A DNA stretch of 25,836 bases from Sphingomonas sp. (GCA_019747165.1 JAIERC010000498.1:1-25836), one strand, 5' to 3'. Positions 17,833-25,580 are shown, numbered from the stretch's first letter. Made by a program: numbers and translations. Notes: generated from the letters alone by a model not told the origin.

Positions 17833-18027
17833 ATGACGGACATTATTGCATTGAACAGCACGGAAGTTGACTTTGTGTCGGGTGGCCCATTTTTCATTCC
17901 GCTCTTTATCGTGGGCGTCAAGGCCGGATTGGCCGCGTCTGGGGGAGCCGGCGCTGCAGCCGCGATTGGCGCGTCGATCGGAATCGCCGCTGCCACCGCC
18001 GCATTGGCTGCCGAAATCATCGATTAA
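17833..18027 (+). CDS. Double-glycine leader bacteriocin precursor, peptide 2
   Basis: This 64-residue precursor is preceded by GGAG eight bases before the ATG. The short leader, residues 1-18, is MTDIIALNSTEVDFVSGG, a clear double-glycine leader. The predicted 46-residue mature peptide starts PFFIPLFIVGVKAGLAASGG and continues as a very Ala/Gly-rich helix ending AAEIID. GxxxG motifs occur at Gly28-Gly32 and Gly46-Gly50. Like peptide 1 it has no cysteine and ends in Ile-Asp. The two are probably co-transcribed and may form a two-component pore, as in class IIb bacteriocins of Gram-positive bacteria; that pairing is inferred. The stop codon shares a base with the start of the next small ORF (TAATG). 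Confidence 0.8.
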   Translation: MTDIIALNSTEVDFVSGGPFFIPLFIVGVKAGLAASGGAGAAAAIGASIGIAAATAALAAEIID

Positions 18028-18155
18028 TGGCTTTTGTAAAAGGCTTTCGCGACGGTTGGCAGCGCAGTCGTTTAAGTGAGCGACGCTTGGTTACTTCAAG
18101 CATTGTCGGTGCTATCATGGCCGCCATATTATTGATCGCGTCGACCTTGTTATGA
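18027..18155 (+). CDS. Small single-span membrane protein, candidate bacteriocin immunity protein
   Basis: The ATG at 18027 overlaps the stop of peptide 2 as TAATG, a classic translational-coupling arrangement. The 42-residue product begins MAFVKGFRDGWQRSRLSERR, a strongly basic segment. It then forms one hydrophobic helix (about residues 22-42, SSIVGAIMAAILLIASTLL) running to the C-terminus. By the positive-inside rule the basic N-terminus would be cytoplasmic. There is no double-glycine site, so it is not a third precursor. A tiny membrane protein placed directly behind bacteriocin genes is the usual profile of an immunity protein. I recognise no homologue by name, and the role is inferred from context. 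A hairpin follows immediately at 18159. Confidence 0.6.
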   Translation: MAFVKGFRDGWQRSRLSERRLVTSSIVGAIMAAILLIASTLL

Positions 18156-18668
18156 ATGGGGTGCGCTGTGAATCAATCCGCAGCGCATCCTTTACCAGGC
18201 GCATAATTCGCGGTGGAGCTGCAGATATTCCAAACATCGGGGCAAAGTATTTTTTGATGTATTTTACGCTGAAGCAACAGCCTAATGGCTAGATGATAAA
18301 GCTTTTTGGCTGGATTTTTATCTAGACACTCATTGAATCGGAGTAAACTGTGATTATTTTGATCACTAAAGCAATTCTCTTGCCAGAAATAATTATATAA
18401 AAAAGTTGATTGAACTACAATTAAAATGACTTTTAGGTTTATTTTCTAGCGACAATATCAAAATCTTTAGGTTTTGTATTGACAATCATCGGCATTTTTA
18501 CAGTTGGCGATTGGGCATATGCTGCCGTATCCTGGATTGGAAATCAAATTATTTGATGTTTTCATCTTTTTGAAAGCAGTAGTTTTGAAATCTACAGAAT
18601 CCATGACAATAGATCGACATTCAATTGCAGGATTAGCTGTAGCGTAAGCCTCGCACCAAAGATAATTT
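18156..18668. other. AT-rich spacer between precursor genes and exporter genes
   Basis: About 510 bases, markedly AT-rich from 18240 onward. It contains a candidate terminator (18159-18193) and two small, mutually exclusive open frames. One is a hydrophobic Trp-containing plus-strand frame at 18437-18556 that lacks a normal start codon. The other is a Cys-containing minus-strand frame at 18467-18604. Neither has a convincing ribosome binding site, so neither is called as a gene. A promoter for the exporter genes probably also lies here. Confidence 0.4.
18159..18193 (+). terminator. Hairpin after the candidate immunity gene
   Basis: GGGTGCGCTG (18159-18168) pairs with CAGCGCATCC (18181-18190) over ten positions, including one G-U wobble, around a 12-base loop, and is followed by TTT. 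It begins four bases after the stop at 18155. It could be a terminator, or an attenuator that keeps expression of the exporter genes below that of the peptide genes. Confidence 0.5.
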
Positions 18669-19895
18669 ATGCTATTCCGCCACGAAGCCATTTCCCACCG
18701 TGCTGATCGCCTGTCAGGCGATGTGGCAATTGCTGTACCTGTTGGGTGGCAGGTCATTGGCTATCTGACCTTTGGCGGATTAGCGGTTGGGTTCATTTTC
18801 CTGTCGCTCGCCAGCTATGCGCGGGTTGAGGCAGTCACCGGTGCCATCGTTCCCGACAAGGGTGTTTCTCCCATCCTGCCGACGCGCAGTGGCGTGGTCG
18901 CCGCGTTGGCGGTGCGCGATGGGCAACAGGTTTCGGCAGGCACAGTGCTCGCAACGATACGTGCCGAGGAGGACAGCGCCATTGGCCCTTCTGCTGCAGC
19001 GCAGATCGAAGCAGCGGTTGATCAACAGGATTCTAGCCTTTCCGCCCAGATCAGGGCCACCAACGACGCAGCCAATGCCCAGCTGCGCCAGATCGCAACC
19101 CAGCAATCCGGCATTGCTGCCGAGATCACCCAGCTGGAATCGCAGATCGCTCTGCAACGCGCGCTAATCGCGTCGGCACAGAATGACTTTGATCGGGCTC
19201 GCAAGATTGCCGATCGAGGTTTCATTAGCGGGCGTGATCTCCAGATTCGCGAGGATACGTTGCTTGGTCGCCAGCAGGGGCTGGCCCAGCTCAACCAGGC
19301 GTTTGCGGCCAAACAGGCAGCCCTGGCCGAAGCCGATCGTAGCGCGACCCAGTTGGCGGCCCAGGCCCGCGCCCAAAGTGCCAGCCTGGCCGCAAGCCGC
19401 GCACAGGTGGCGCAACAGGCAGCTAGCACGGCGGGATCGCGGGGATATGTGTTGCGAGCGCCGGTGGCGGGACAGGTAACCGCCCTCACCGCGCGGATCG
19501 GCCAACCGGCCAACCCGCCATCGCCCTTGATGACCATTATGCCCGCCGGATCGGCGCTGCGGGCCGAACTCGCCGTACCCAGCGCCGCAATCGGCTTTGT
19601 GAAACCGGGGCAGCAGGTGCGCCTCGCGATCGATGCCTTTCCCTATCAACGGTTCGGCACGGTGGAAGGCCGGGTGCTGACGGTAGCGACAAGTGCTGTC
19701 AGACAACAGGCGGCGAATGGTGGGGCGATTGCCGTCTATCCAGTCACGGTTGCGCTCGAACGGACGACTGTTTCCGCCTTTGGCAGGCGCGAGCCATTGG
19801 TATCGGGTATGTCGCTGACGGCACGGATCGTGACTGAAAAGCAATCGCTGCTGCAATGGCTGTTCGAGCCGCTATTTGCGGTGCAGCGGCGCTAG
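18669..19895 (+). CDS. HlyD-family adaptor for the bacteriocin exporter
   Basis: This 408-residue protein has a cytoplasmic N-terminus of about 25 residues and one membrane span (VIGYLTFGGLAVGFIFLSLA, about 29-48). A lipoyl/barrel half follows (VRDGQQVSAGTVLATIRAEE), then a long Gln/Ala-rich coiled coil (about 110-250), the second lipoyl half (YVLRAPVAGQVTALTARIGQ) and a C-terminal beta domain. This is the type I secretion membrane-fusion architecture (HlyD/CvaA-like). It should bridge the ABC exporter encoded nine bases downstream to an outer-membrane TolC-like channel. The ribosome binding site is weak. Partnership with the double-glycine peptides follows from gene order and the C39 domain of the exporter. 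Confidence 0.92.
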   Translation: MLFRHEAISHRADRLSGDVAIAVPVGWQVIGYLTFGGLAVGFIFLSLASYARVEAVTGAIVPDKGVSPILPTRSGVVAALAVRDGQQVSAGTVLATIRAEEDSAIGPSAAAQIEAAVDQQDSSLSAQIRATNDAANAQLRQIATQQSGIAAEITQLESQIALQRALIASAQNDFDRARKIADRGFISGRDLQIREDTLLGRQQGLAQLNQAFAAKQAALAEADRSATQLAAQARAQSASLAASRAQVAQQAASTAGSRGYVLRAPVAGQVTALTARIGQPANPPSPLMTIMPAGSALRAELAVPSAAIGFVKPGQQVRLAIDAFPYQRFGTVEGRVLTVATSAVRQQAANGGAIAVYPVTVALERTTVSAFGRREPLVSGMSLTARIVTEKQSLLQWLFEPLFAVQRR

Positions 19896-19904
19896 GGGCA
19901 CATC

Positions 19905-22025
19905 ATGCTTGATCTCGGCCTCTTCACCGGCGCCCGCGTGCGCCTTGTCCGCCAGACCGAAATTGCGGAATGCGGCCTCGCTTCGCTTACCATGGTTGCC
20001 AATTATCATGGGCTGAACGTCGATCTTGGGACCATGCGCCGTCGTTTCGCGCCGTCCCTGCGTGGGGCCGCACTCCGATCGCTGATCGGGCTGGCCGACA
20101 AGATCGGGTTGACGCCGCGCGCGGTAAAGCTGCCGCTCGAACAACTGCCAAATCTGCATGTACCCGCTATCCTGCATTGGGATTTGAGCCACTATGTCGT
20201 GCTTGAGCGAGTCAACGGCGGCAAAGCGCTGATCCACAATCCCGATGGTCGGTCGACCTGGATGGCGATAGGCGAAGTGTCAAACCACTTTAGCGGCGTT
20301 GCGCTTGAGCTTCGACCGAGTGCCAACTTCGAAACCCGCGAGCAGCGCGAACGCCTGAAACTTTCGCAATTGTGGCACCGGATGACGGGCATGAAGCGCG
20401 CGCTGGCGCAAGTGCTGGTACTCAGCCTTGTGTTGCAGGCGTTTGTGCTAGCATCCCCCTACTATATGCAGATCGCGATCGATAATGCGCTGCCCGCGCT
20501 CGATGGCGACCTACTGACCGTTTTGGCGCTCGGTTTCGGGCTGTTCACGATCATCAACGCGGGCGCTTCGCTGATGCGATCCTTTGTGTTGCTGGTAGCG
20601 GGCACCACGTTGGGGTTTGGGCTGGCGTCCAACATTGCGCGTCGGCTTTTCCGTCTGCCGATCGACTGGTTTGAAAAACGCCACACCGGTGACATCCTCT
20701 CACGCTTCCAATCGGTGGCCCCGATCCAGAGTATGCTGACCCAGGGGGCGGTTGCGGCGATCGTTGACGGTGCGATGGCGATCCTGACGTTAGCCTTGAT
20801 GTTCTGGTATAGTCCCTCTCTCACCATTATCGCGATCATTGCGTTCGCGCTCTACGCTGTTGTTCGCTTGGTGTCGTTCTCGTTCGAGCGCGAAGCGCAG
20901 GAATCGGCGATCGTTACGGGCGGCAAGGAACAGACGACCCTAATCGAAACGCTACGCGGGATGACGACTCTGCGACTGTTCGGTCGCGAAACGTTGCGCC
21001 ACGCGCTGTGGCAGACACGGCTGACCGATGCCGTCAACGCCGATGTCCGCGTTGCCCGCATCGCCATTTGGCAATCGGCAGCGAATTTGCTGATATTTGG
21101 TCTGGAGAACATCGTCACCGTCTGGATAGCGATTGGCTTTGTGATTCAAGGTGCGGGATTCAGCATCGGCATGGTGTTCGCTTATCTGGCCTATAAAACG
21201 CAGTTCATGCAAAAAGCCGCCGCCTTGATCGACCAGGCGATCGCATTCAAAATGCTCGGGCTTCATCTGGAACGATTGTCGGACATTGCCTTGTCCCCAG
21301 AAGACAAGAGTTTTGGTGAGAGCATTGATCGCGCAACCCAGCTGAAGGGCAAAATCGAACTCCGCGATGTCTTTTATCGTTATGCGCCCAGCGATCCGCT
21401 GGTGCTGGAGGGCGTGAATCTGGTCGTCCAGCCGGGCGAACATGTCGCTATCACCGGACCCTCAGGTGGCGGCAAATCGACCCTGGTCAAGCTGCTGTTG
21501 GGCCTGGTCGAGCCGGACAGTGGCGACGTTCTGGTGGACGGTCTGCCGATCGACCGCTTCGGCTACAAGAGTTTCCATGCCCAGATCGCCGCGGTACTGC
21601 AGCAGGATAGCCCGTTTGCGGGATCGCTGGCTGACAATATCGCGCTATTTGACGAACAGGTCGATATGGAAAGGGTTGTCGGAGCCGCCATGGCAGCATC
21701 GATACATGAAGACGTTAGCCGCATGCCGATGAAGTACGAAACTTTGGTGGGCGACATGGGATCGACGCTGTCTGGCGGGCAAAAACAGCGCGTGCTGCTG
21801 GCACGCGCGCTTTACCGTCAGCCCAAAATCCTGGTGATGGATGAGGGGACGGCCCATCTGGACGCGGCGCATGAACGCGCCGTCAACAGGGCGATCAGCG
21901 CGATGGGCATCACCCGTATAATCATTGCTCATCGCCGAGAAACAATCGAGATTGCCGAACGCATCCTAATCATGGCGGACGGCAAGCTGCACCCTACCGA
22001 CGATCAAGGTGGCCAAACGAATTGA
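19905..22025 (+). CDS. Peptidase-containing ABC transporter (C39 peptidase, bacteriocin exporter)
   Basis: This 706-residue protein has AGGGG six bases before its ATG. The N-terminal C39 peptidase has all expected residues: Gln17 for the oxyanion hole, Cys23 in QTEIAECGLASLTM, His96 in DLSHYVVLE and Asp114 in HNPDG. It should therefore cut leaders after Gly-Gly. An ABC transmembrane domain (about 160-440) follows. The nucleotide-binding domain has Walker A GPSGGGKST (about 518-526), signature LSGGQKQR (about 622), Walker B ILVMDEGTAHLD and the H-loop His (IIAHRRE). It resembles CvaB/LagD-type transporters that cleave and export double-glycine peptides in one step. Its likely substrates are the peptides encoded at 17509 and 17833. 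It forms an operon with the HlyD gene. Confidence 0.95.
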   Translation: MLDLGLFTGARVRLVRQTEIAECGLASLTMVANYHGLNVDLGTMRRRFAPSLRGAALRSLIGLADKIGLTPRAVKLPLEQLPNLHVPAILHWDLSHYVVLERVNGGKALIHNPDGRSTWMAIGEVSNHFSGVALELRPSANFETREQRERLKLSQLWHRMTGMKRALAQVLVLSLVLQAFVLASPYYMQIAIDNALPALDGDLLTVLALGFGLFTIINAGASLMRSFVLLVAGTTLGFGLASNIARRLFRLPIDWFEKRHTGDILSRFQSVAPIQSMLTQGAVAAIVDGAMAILTLALMFWYSPSLTIIAIIAFALYAVVRLVSFSFEREAQESAIVTGGKEQTTLIETLRGMTTLRLFGRETLRHALWQTRLTDAVNADVRVARIAIWQSAANLLIFGLENIVTVWIAIGFVIQGAGFSIGMVFAYLAYKTQFMQKAAALIDQAIAFKMLGLHLERLSDIALSPEDKSFGESIDRATQLKGKIELRDVFYRYAPSDPLVLEGVNLVVQPGEHVAITGPSGGGKSTLVKLLLGLVEPDSGDVLVDGLPIDRFGYKSFHAQIAAVLQQDSPFAGSLADNIALFDEQVDMERVVGAAMAASIHEDVSRMPMKYETLVGDMGSTLSGGQKQRVLLARALYRQPKILVMDEGTAHLDAAHERAVNRAISAMGITRIIIAHRRETIEIAERILIMADGKLHPTDDQGGQTN

Positions 22026-22055
22026 TCGGATGGATTAAGCCGTCATCGACCGATA

Positions 22056-22078
22056 TGACCTGCGATGGCGTCAGGTCA
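22056..22078. terminator. Hairpin between convergent genes
   Basis: TGACCTG (22056-22062) and CAGGTCA (22072-22078) form a perfect 7-bp stem with a 9-base loop, midway between the convergent exporter and dnaE2 genes. There is no T-run on either strand, so it may only weakly support termination. Confidence 0.3.
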
Positions 22079-22124
22079 CATGCGACAATATTGCTGCGAT
22101 CAGGCCGCGCGATAAGGTCTGTCA

Positions 22125-25100
22125 TCAATGAAAGTCCCGCGACTTCGGAATGATCCGCACGTTGCGCGGGTGACTGCCGCGCGGCTGCGCATTGTGCGGG
22201 ATCTTGCCACGCGGATGCTGGGGGTTGTCGAACTCGTCGGCGCGTGAGCGTTCAACTGGCGTCTCGCCACGTTCTGAGAGCGTGTCGAGCATCGTAGTCC
22301 GGTCGATGATCCGGCTCGCCATCAAATGCACCACGCCCTCAACGCTACGCTGCAATTGCCCCTCGACCAGCATCAGCCGCGACGCCATCACCTGCCGCCT
22401 GAAAATCTCGAACTGCCGCGCCCACAGCACGACATTGGTGACCCCAGTTTCGTCCTCAATCGTGATGAAGATCGCATTGCCGTTGCCCGGCCGCTGGCGA
22501 ACCAGCACGATTCCGGCGGTGCGGACGCGGGCATCGTTCTTCGCCGCACTCGTCTCTGCACAGCTCAATATCCCCTCGGCGCGCAATTCTTCGCGCAGAA
22601 ACGCCATCGGGTGCGCTTTCAACGACAATCGGGTCATCTGGTAATCGGCGACGACATGCTCGGCGGGCGACATGATTGGGAGCGCCGTGTCCTGTTCCTC
22701 GCCCAGCTCACGCGCGCGGGCGGCGGCAAATAGGGGCAGCTCGCCGGTCGGGGTACGCCGTACTTCCCACAATGCCTCGCGCCGATCGAGCGCGATCGAG
22801 CGAAACGCATCCGCATCGGCGAGCAAGCGGAGCGCGCGTTGCGGCAAGTGTGCGCGGCGGGCGAGATCTTCGATCGAGGTGAAGGGGGCAGCGGTGCGAG
22901 CGTGGACGATGGCATCCGCCCATTCGGCGCGAAAGCCAGTGATCTGGCGATAGCCGAGGCGCATAGCATGGGGGTGCTTAACCACTGAACTTGCTTCTTT
23001 ATCGTCACCCCGGACTTGTTCCGGGGCCCACCGCGCCTCACGGGCCGACGTGCGCGGCGATGCGTAGGCCCCGGAACAAGTCCGGGGTGACGGCTGCTGT
23101 TGTGGGGGGTAGGTCAGCTCCAACCCATTATCCCACCCGCTCGCCGCCACGTCGATCCCGCGCACCTCAACCCCATGTTCGCGCGCATCGCGGACGATCT
23201 GCGCGGGTGCATAAAAGCCCATCGGCTGCGAATTGAGCAACGCACAGGCAAATACCGCCGGATGATGGCATTTGATCCATGACGACACATAGACCAGCCG
23301 TGCAAAGGCCAGCGCATGGCTTTCGGGAAAACCATAGCTGCCAAAGCCCTTGATCTGCTCGAAACAGCGCCGCGCGAAATCAGCCTCATACCCCCGCGCG
23401 ACCATCCCGCCGACCAATTTTTCCTCGAAATAGTCCATGCCCCCGACATGACGGAATGTCGCCATCGACTTGCGCAGCCGGTTGGCCTCGTCCGGGGTGA
23501 ATTTGGCCGCGACGATCGCCAGCTTCATCGCCTGTTCCTGGAACAAAGGCACGCCGAAGGTCTTACCAAGCAGGTCACGTAGTTCGTTCGCCGGGCCATG
23601 CTCAGGGCTGGGCGACGGGTACTCCACCTTCTCACGCCCCGACCTGCGGCGGAGGTACGGATGCACCATATCGCCCTGGATCGGCCCCGGCCGCACGATC
23701 GCGACCTGGATGACGAGATCATAGAGCTCGCGCGGCTTCAGGCGCGGCAGCATGTTGATCTGGGCACGGCTTTCGACCTGAAACACGCCAATGCTGTCGC
23801 CCTTGCATAGCATGTCATACACCGCCGGATCATCCGCCGGAATGCTGTCGAGTTGGTGATCGGCCAGCCCCTCGGCGCGCAGCATCTCGAAACTTTTCTG
23901 GATGCAGGTCAGCATGCCGAGCGCGAGCACATCGACCTTCATCAGCCCCAGCGCATCAATATCGTCCTTATCCCATTCGATGAAGGTGCGGTCCGCCATC
24001 GCGGCATTGTGGATCGGCACCAGTTCGTCGAGCCGCCCCTCAGTCAAGACAAACCCGCCGACATGCTGCGACAAATGCCGGGGGAAATGCAGCAGCTGAT
24101 CGACCAGCGTTTTCAATCGCTGCATCGCCGGATCGTCGAGGCTGAACCCGGTTTCGGCGAAGCGCTTTTCCTCCATTGCGCTGGCATAGCTGCCCCAGAC
24201 GGTGCTGCTGATCCGCGTCGTCACATCCTCGGTAAAGCCAAGCACCTTGCCCACTTCGCGGACCGCGCTGCGCGGGCGGTAATGGATGACGGTCGCGGCG
24301 ATCCCGGCATGGTCGCGCCCGTAACGCGCATAGATATGCTGCATCACCTCCTCGCGGCGTTCATGCTCGAAATCAACATCGATATCGGGTGGCTCGTCAC
24401 GCTCGGATGAGACGAAGCGCGAAAAAAGCAGATCATATTTCATCGGATCGACCGAAGTGATGCCGAGCAGGAAACACACTACCGAATTGGCCGCCGAGCC
24501 GCGCCCCTGGCACAGGATAGGCGGGTCAACCGATCGGGCGAATTTGACCATCTCGTAGACGGTCAGGAAATAATAAGCGTAGTTGCGTTCGCGGATCAGG
24601 TCGAACTCTTCATAGAGCAGACGACAGAGCTTGCCCGGCAGCGCGCCGGGATAGCGCGCCTGCGCGGCGACCAGGACGATATGCTGGAGCCAGGCTTGCG
24701 CGGTCCAGCCATCGGGGACGGGTTCGTGCGGATATTCGTAGCGAAGTTGATCGAGCGAGAAGTGGATCTGGCTGATGAGATTGATGCTCTCGGCAATCGC
24801 CGCCGGATAATCGCGGAACAACCGAGCCATCTCATCGGGGCTTTTCAGGTGACGTTCGGCATTGGCCTCGAGCAATTTCCCCGCAGTGGCGATCGTCGTC
24901 TTGGCGAGGATGCAGCTCAGCACGTCATGCAGCGGCCGCGCCGCCGGGCTGGCGTACAGCGCATCGTTGGTCGCGATGAGGGGCACCCCCAGCCGCACCG
25001 CCAACGCCGCCCGCCGCGCGAGCATCCGCCGATCGCGGCCACGATAGGGCATCCGCGCGGCAAGCCATACGCGGTCGGGCGCGGCCTTGAGCAACCAGCG

Positions 25101-25580
25101 GAGGCGATCCACACCCCCGCTTCCCCGGCGCAGGCTGGGGTCCAGCGCATCGACCGGCACATTCTCCTCGGCGACAAAACTCGTCTCGGGCAGGATGATC
25201 AGCAATAGGTCATCGGCATGCGTGATCAGGTCGCTCAAGCCGAGCAGGCACCCGCCCTTCACTGCGCGCCGATTGCCGATCGTCAGCAACCTGCAGAGCC
25301 GCCCCCAGCCATGCCGGGTTGCAGGGTAGGCAACGATATCGGGGGTACCATCTGCAAAGACGAGCCGCGCGCCGACGACGAGTTTGAAGGGGATATCGGG
25401 CGCCTTTTCGATCGCTTCTCTCACCGCGACATGCGCGCGGACGACCCCGGCGACGGTGTTGCGGTCAGCAATGCCGATGCCGGATTGGCCGAGCGCGATG
25501 GCTTCGGCGACCATCTCCTCCGGGTGTGAAGCGCCGCGCAGAAAGGAGTAGTTGGTGGCGGTGACGAGCTCGGCGAACAT
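22125..25580 (-). CDS. dnaE2: Error-prone DNA polymerase DnaE2
   Basis: This 1151-residue protein starts MFAELVTATNYSFLRGASHP, the characteristic DnaE2 N-terminus with its PHP domain (GIADRNTVAGVVRAH). The polymerase core carries the catalytic aspartates in PPDIDVDFEHERREE (about 397-402) and in LMKVDVLALGMLT. A helix-hairpin-helix region (YRQITGF onward) and an OB-fold (FITIEDETGVTNVVLWARQF) follow. It is the catalytic subunit of the ImuA-ImuB-DnaE2 translesion mutasome, normally SOS-induced. Downstream is the convergent exporter gene. No imuB is visible in the 256 bases upstream, which hold a repeat, and no LexA box is seen there. Two repeat-like inserts lie within the coding sequence, at 23003-23092 and 25123-25140. 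No Shine-Dalgarno is evident before the ATG. Confidence 0.95.
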   Translation of the reverse strand: MFAELVTATNYSFLRGASHPEEMVAEAIALGQSGIGIADRNTVAGVVRAHVAVREAIEKAPDIPFKLVVGARLVFADGTPDIVAYPATRHGWGRLCRLLTIGNRRAVKGGCLLGLSDLITHADDLLLIILPETSFVAEENVPVDALDPSLRRGSGGVDRLRWLLKAAPDRVWLAARMPYRGRDRRMLARRAALAVRLGVPLIATNDALYASPAARPLHDVLSCILAKTTIATAGKLLEANAERHLKSPDEMARLFRDYPAAIAESINLISQIHFSLDQLRYEYPHEPVPDGWTAQAWLQHIVLVAAQARYPGALPGKLCRLLYEEFDLIRERNYAYYFLTVYEMVKFARSVDPPILCQGRGSAANSVVCFLLGITSVDPMKYDLLFSRFVSSERDEPPDIDVDFEHERREEVMQHIYARYGRDHAGIAATVIHYRPRSAVREVGKVLGFTEDVTTRISSTVWGSYASAMEEKRFAETGFSLDDPAMQRLKTLVDQLLHFPRHLSQHVGGFVLTEGRLDELVPIHNAAMADRTFIEWDKDDIDALGLMKVDVLALGMLTCIQKSFEMLRAEGLADHQLDSIPADDPAVYDMLCKGDSIGVFQVESRAQINMLPRLKPRELYDLVIQVAIVRPGPIQGDMVHPYLRRRSGREKVEYPSPSPEHGPANELRDLLGKTFGVPLFQEQAMKLAIVAAKFTPDEANRLRKSMATFRHVGGMDYFEEKLVGGMVARGYEADFARRCFEQIKGFGSYGFPESHALAFARLVYVSSWIKCHHPAVFACALLNSQPMGFYAPAQIVRDAREHGVEVRGIDVAASGWDNGLELTYPPQQQPSPRTCSGAYASPRTSAREARWAPEQVRGDDKEASSVVKHPHAMRLGYRQITGFRAEWADAIVHARTAAPFTSIEDLARRAHLPQRALRLLADADAFRSIALDRREALWEVRRTPTGELPLFAAARARELGEEQDTALPIMSPAEHVVADYQMTRLSLKAHPMAFLREELRAEGILSCAETSAAKNDARVRTAGIVLVRQRPGNGNAIFITIEDETGVTNVVLWARQFEIFRRQVMASRLMLVEGQLQRSVEGVVHLMASRIIDRTTMLDTLSERGETPVERSRADEFDNPQHPRGKIPHNAQPRGSHPRNVRIIPKSRDFH
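23003..23092. repeat. 90-bp palindromic element inserted in frame in dnaE2
   Basis: The 26-base arm at 23003-23028 (beginning CGTCACCCCGGACTTGTTCC) is perfectly complementary to the arm at 23067-23092. The 38-base loop contains a further 6-bp stem, CCGCGC (23031-23036) with GCGCGG (23052-23057). The total is 90 bases, exactly 30 codons, and the dnaE2 frame stays open through it. It encodes SPRTCSGAYASPRTSAR, then EARWAPEQVRGD, at about residues 830-860. This lies in the linker between the polymerase fingers region and the helix-hairpin-helix region, where DnaE2 proteins normally have only a short loop. Confidence 0.85.
25123..25140. repeat. Short REP-like hairpin within dnaE2
   Basis: CCCCGGCGCAGGCTGGGG is an imperfect palindrome (7-bp arms with one mismatch, 4-base loop). 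It encodes part of DPSLRRGSGG near residue 150 of DnaE2. The core resembles GC-rich palindromes common between sphingomonad genes; this is from memory and was not searched. It may be a small repeat insertion in the PHP region. Confidence 0.4.

Noticed and set aside
22125..25580. Long plus-strand frames opposite dnaE2
   Set aside because: They are antisense shadows of a well-conserved polymerase gene, typical of GC-rich DNA.
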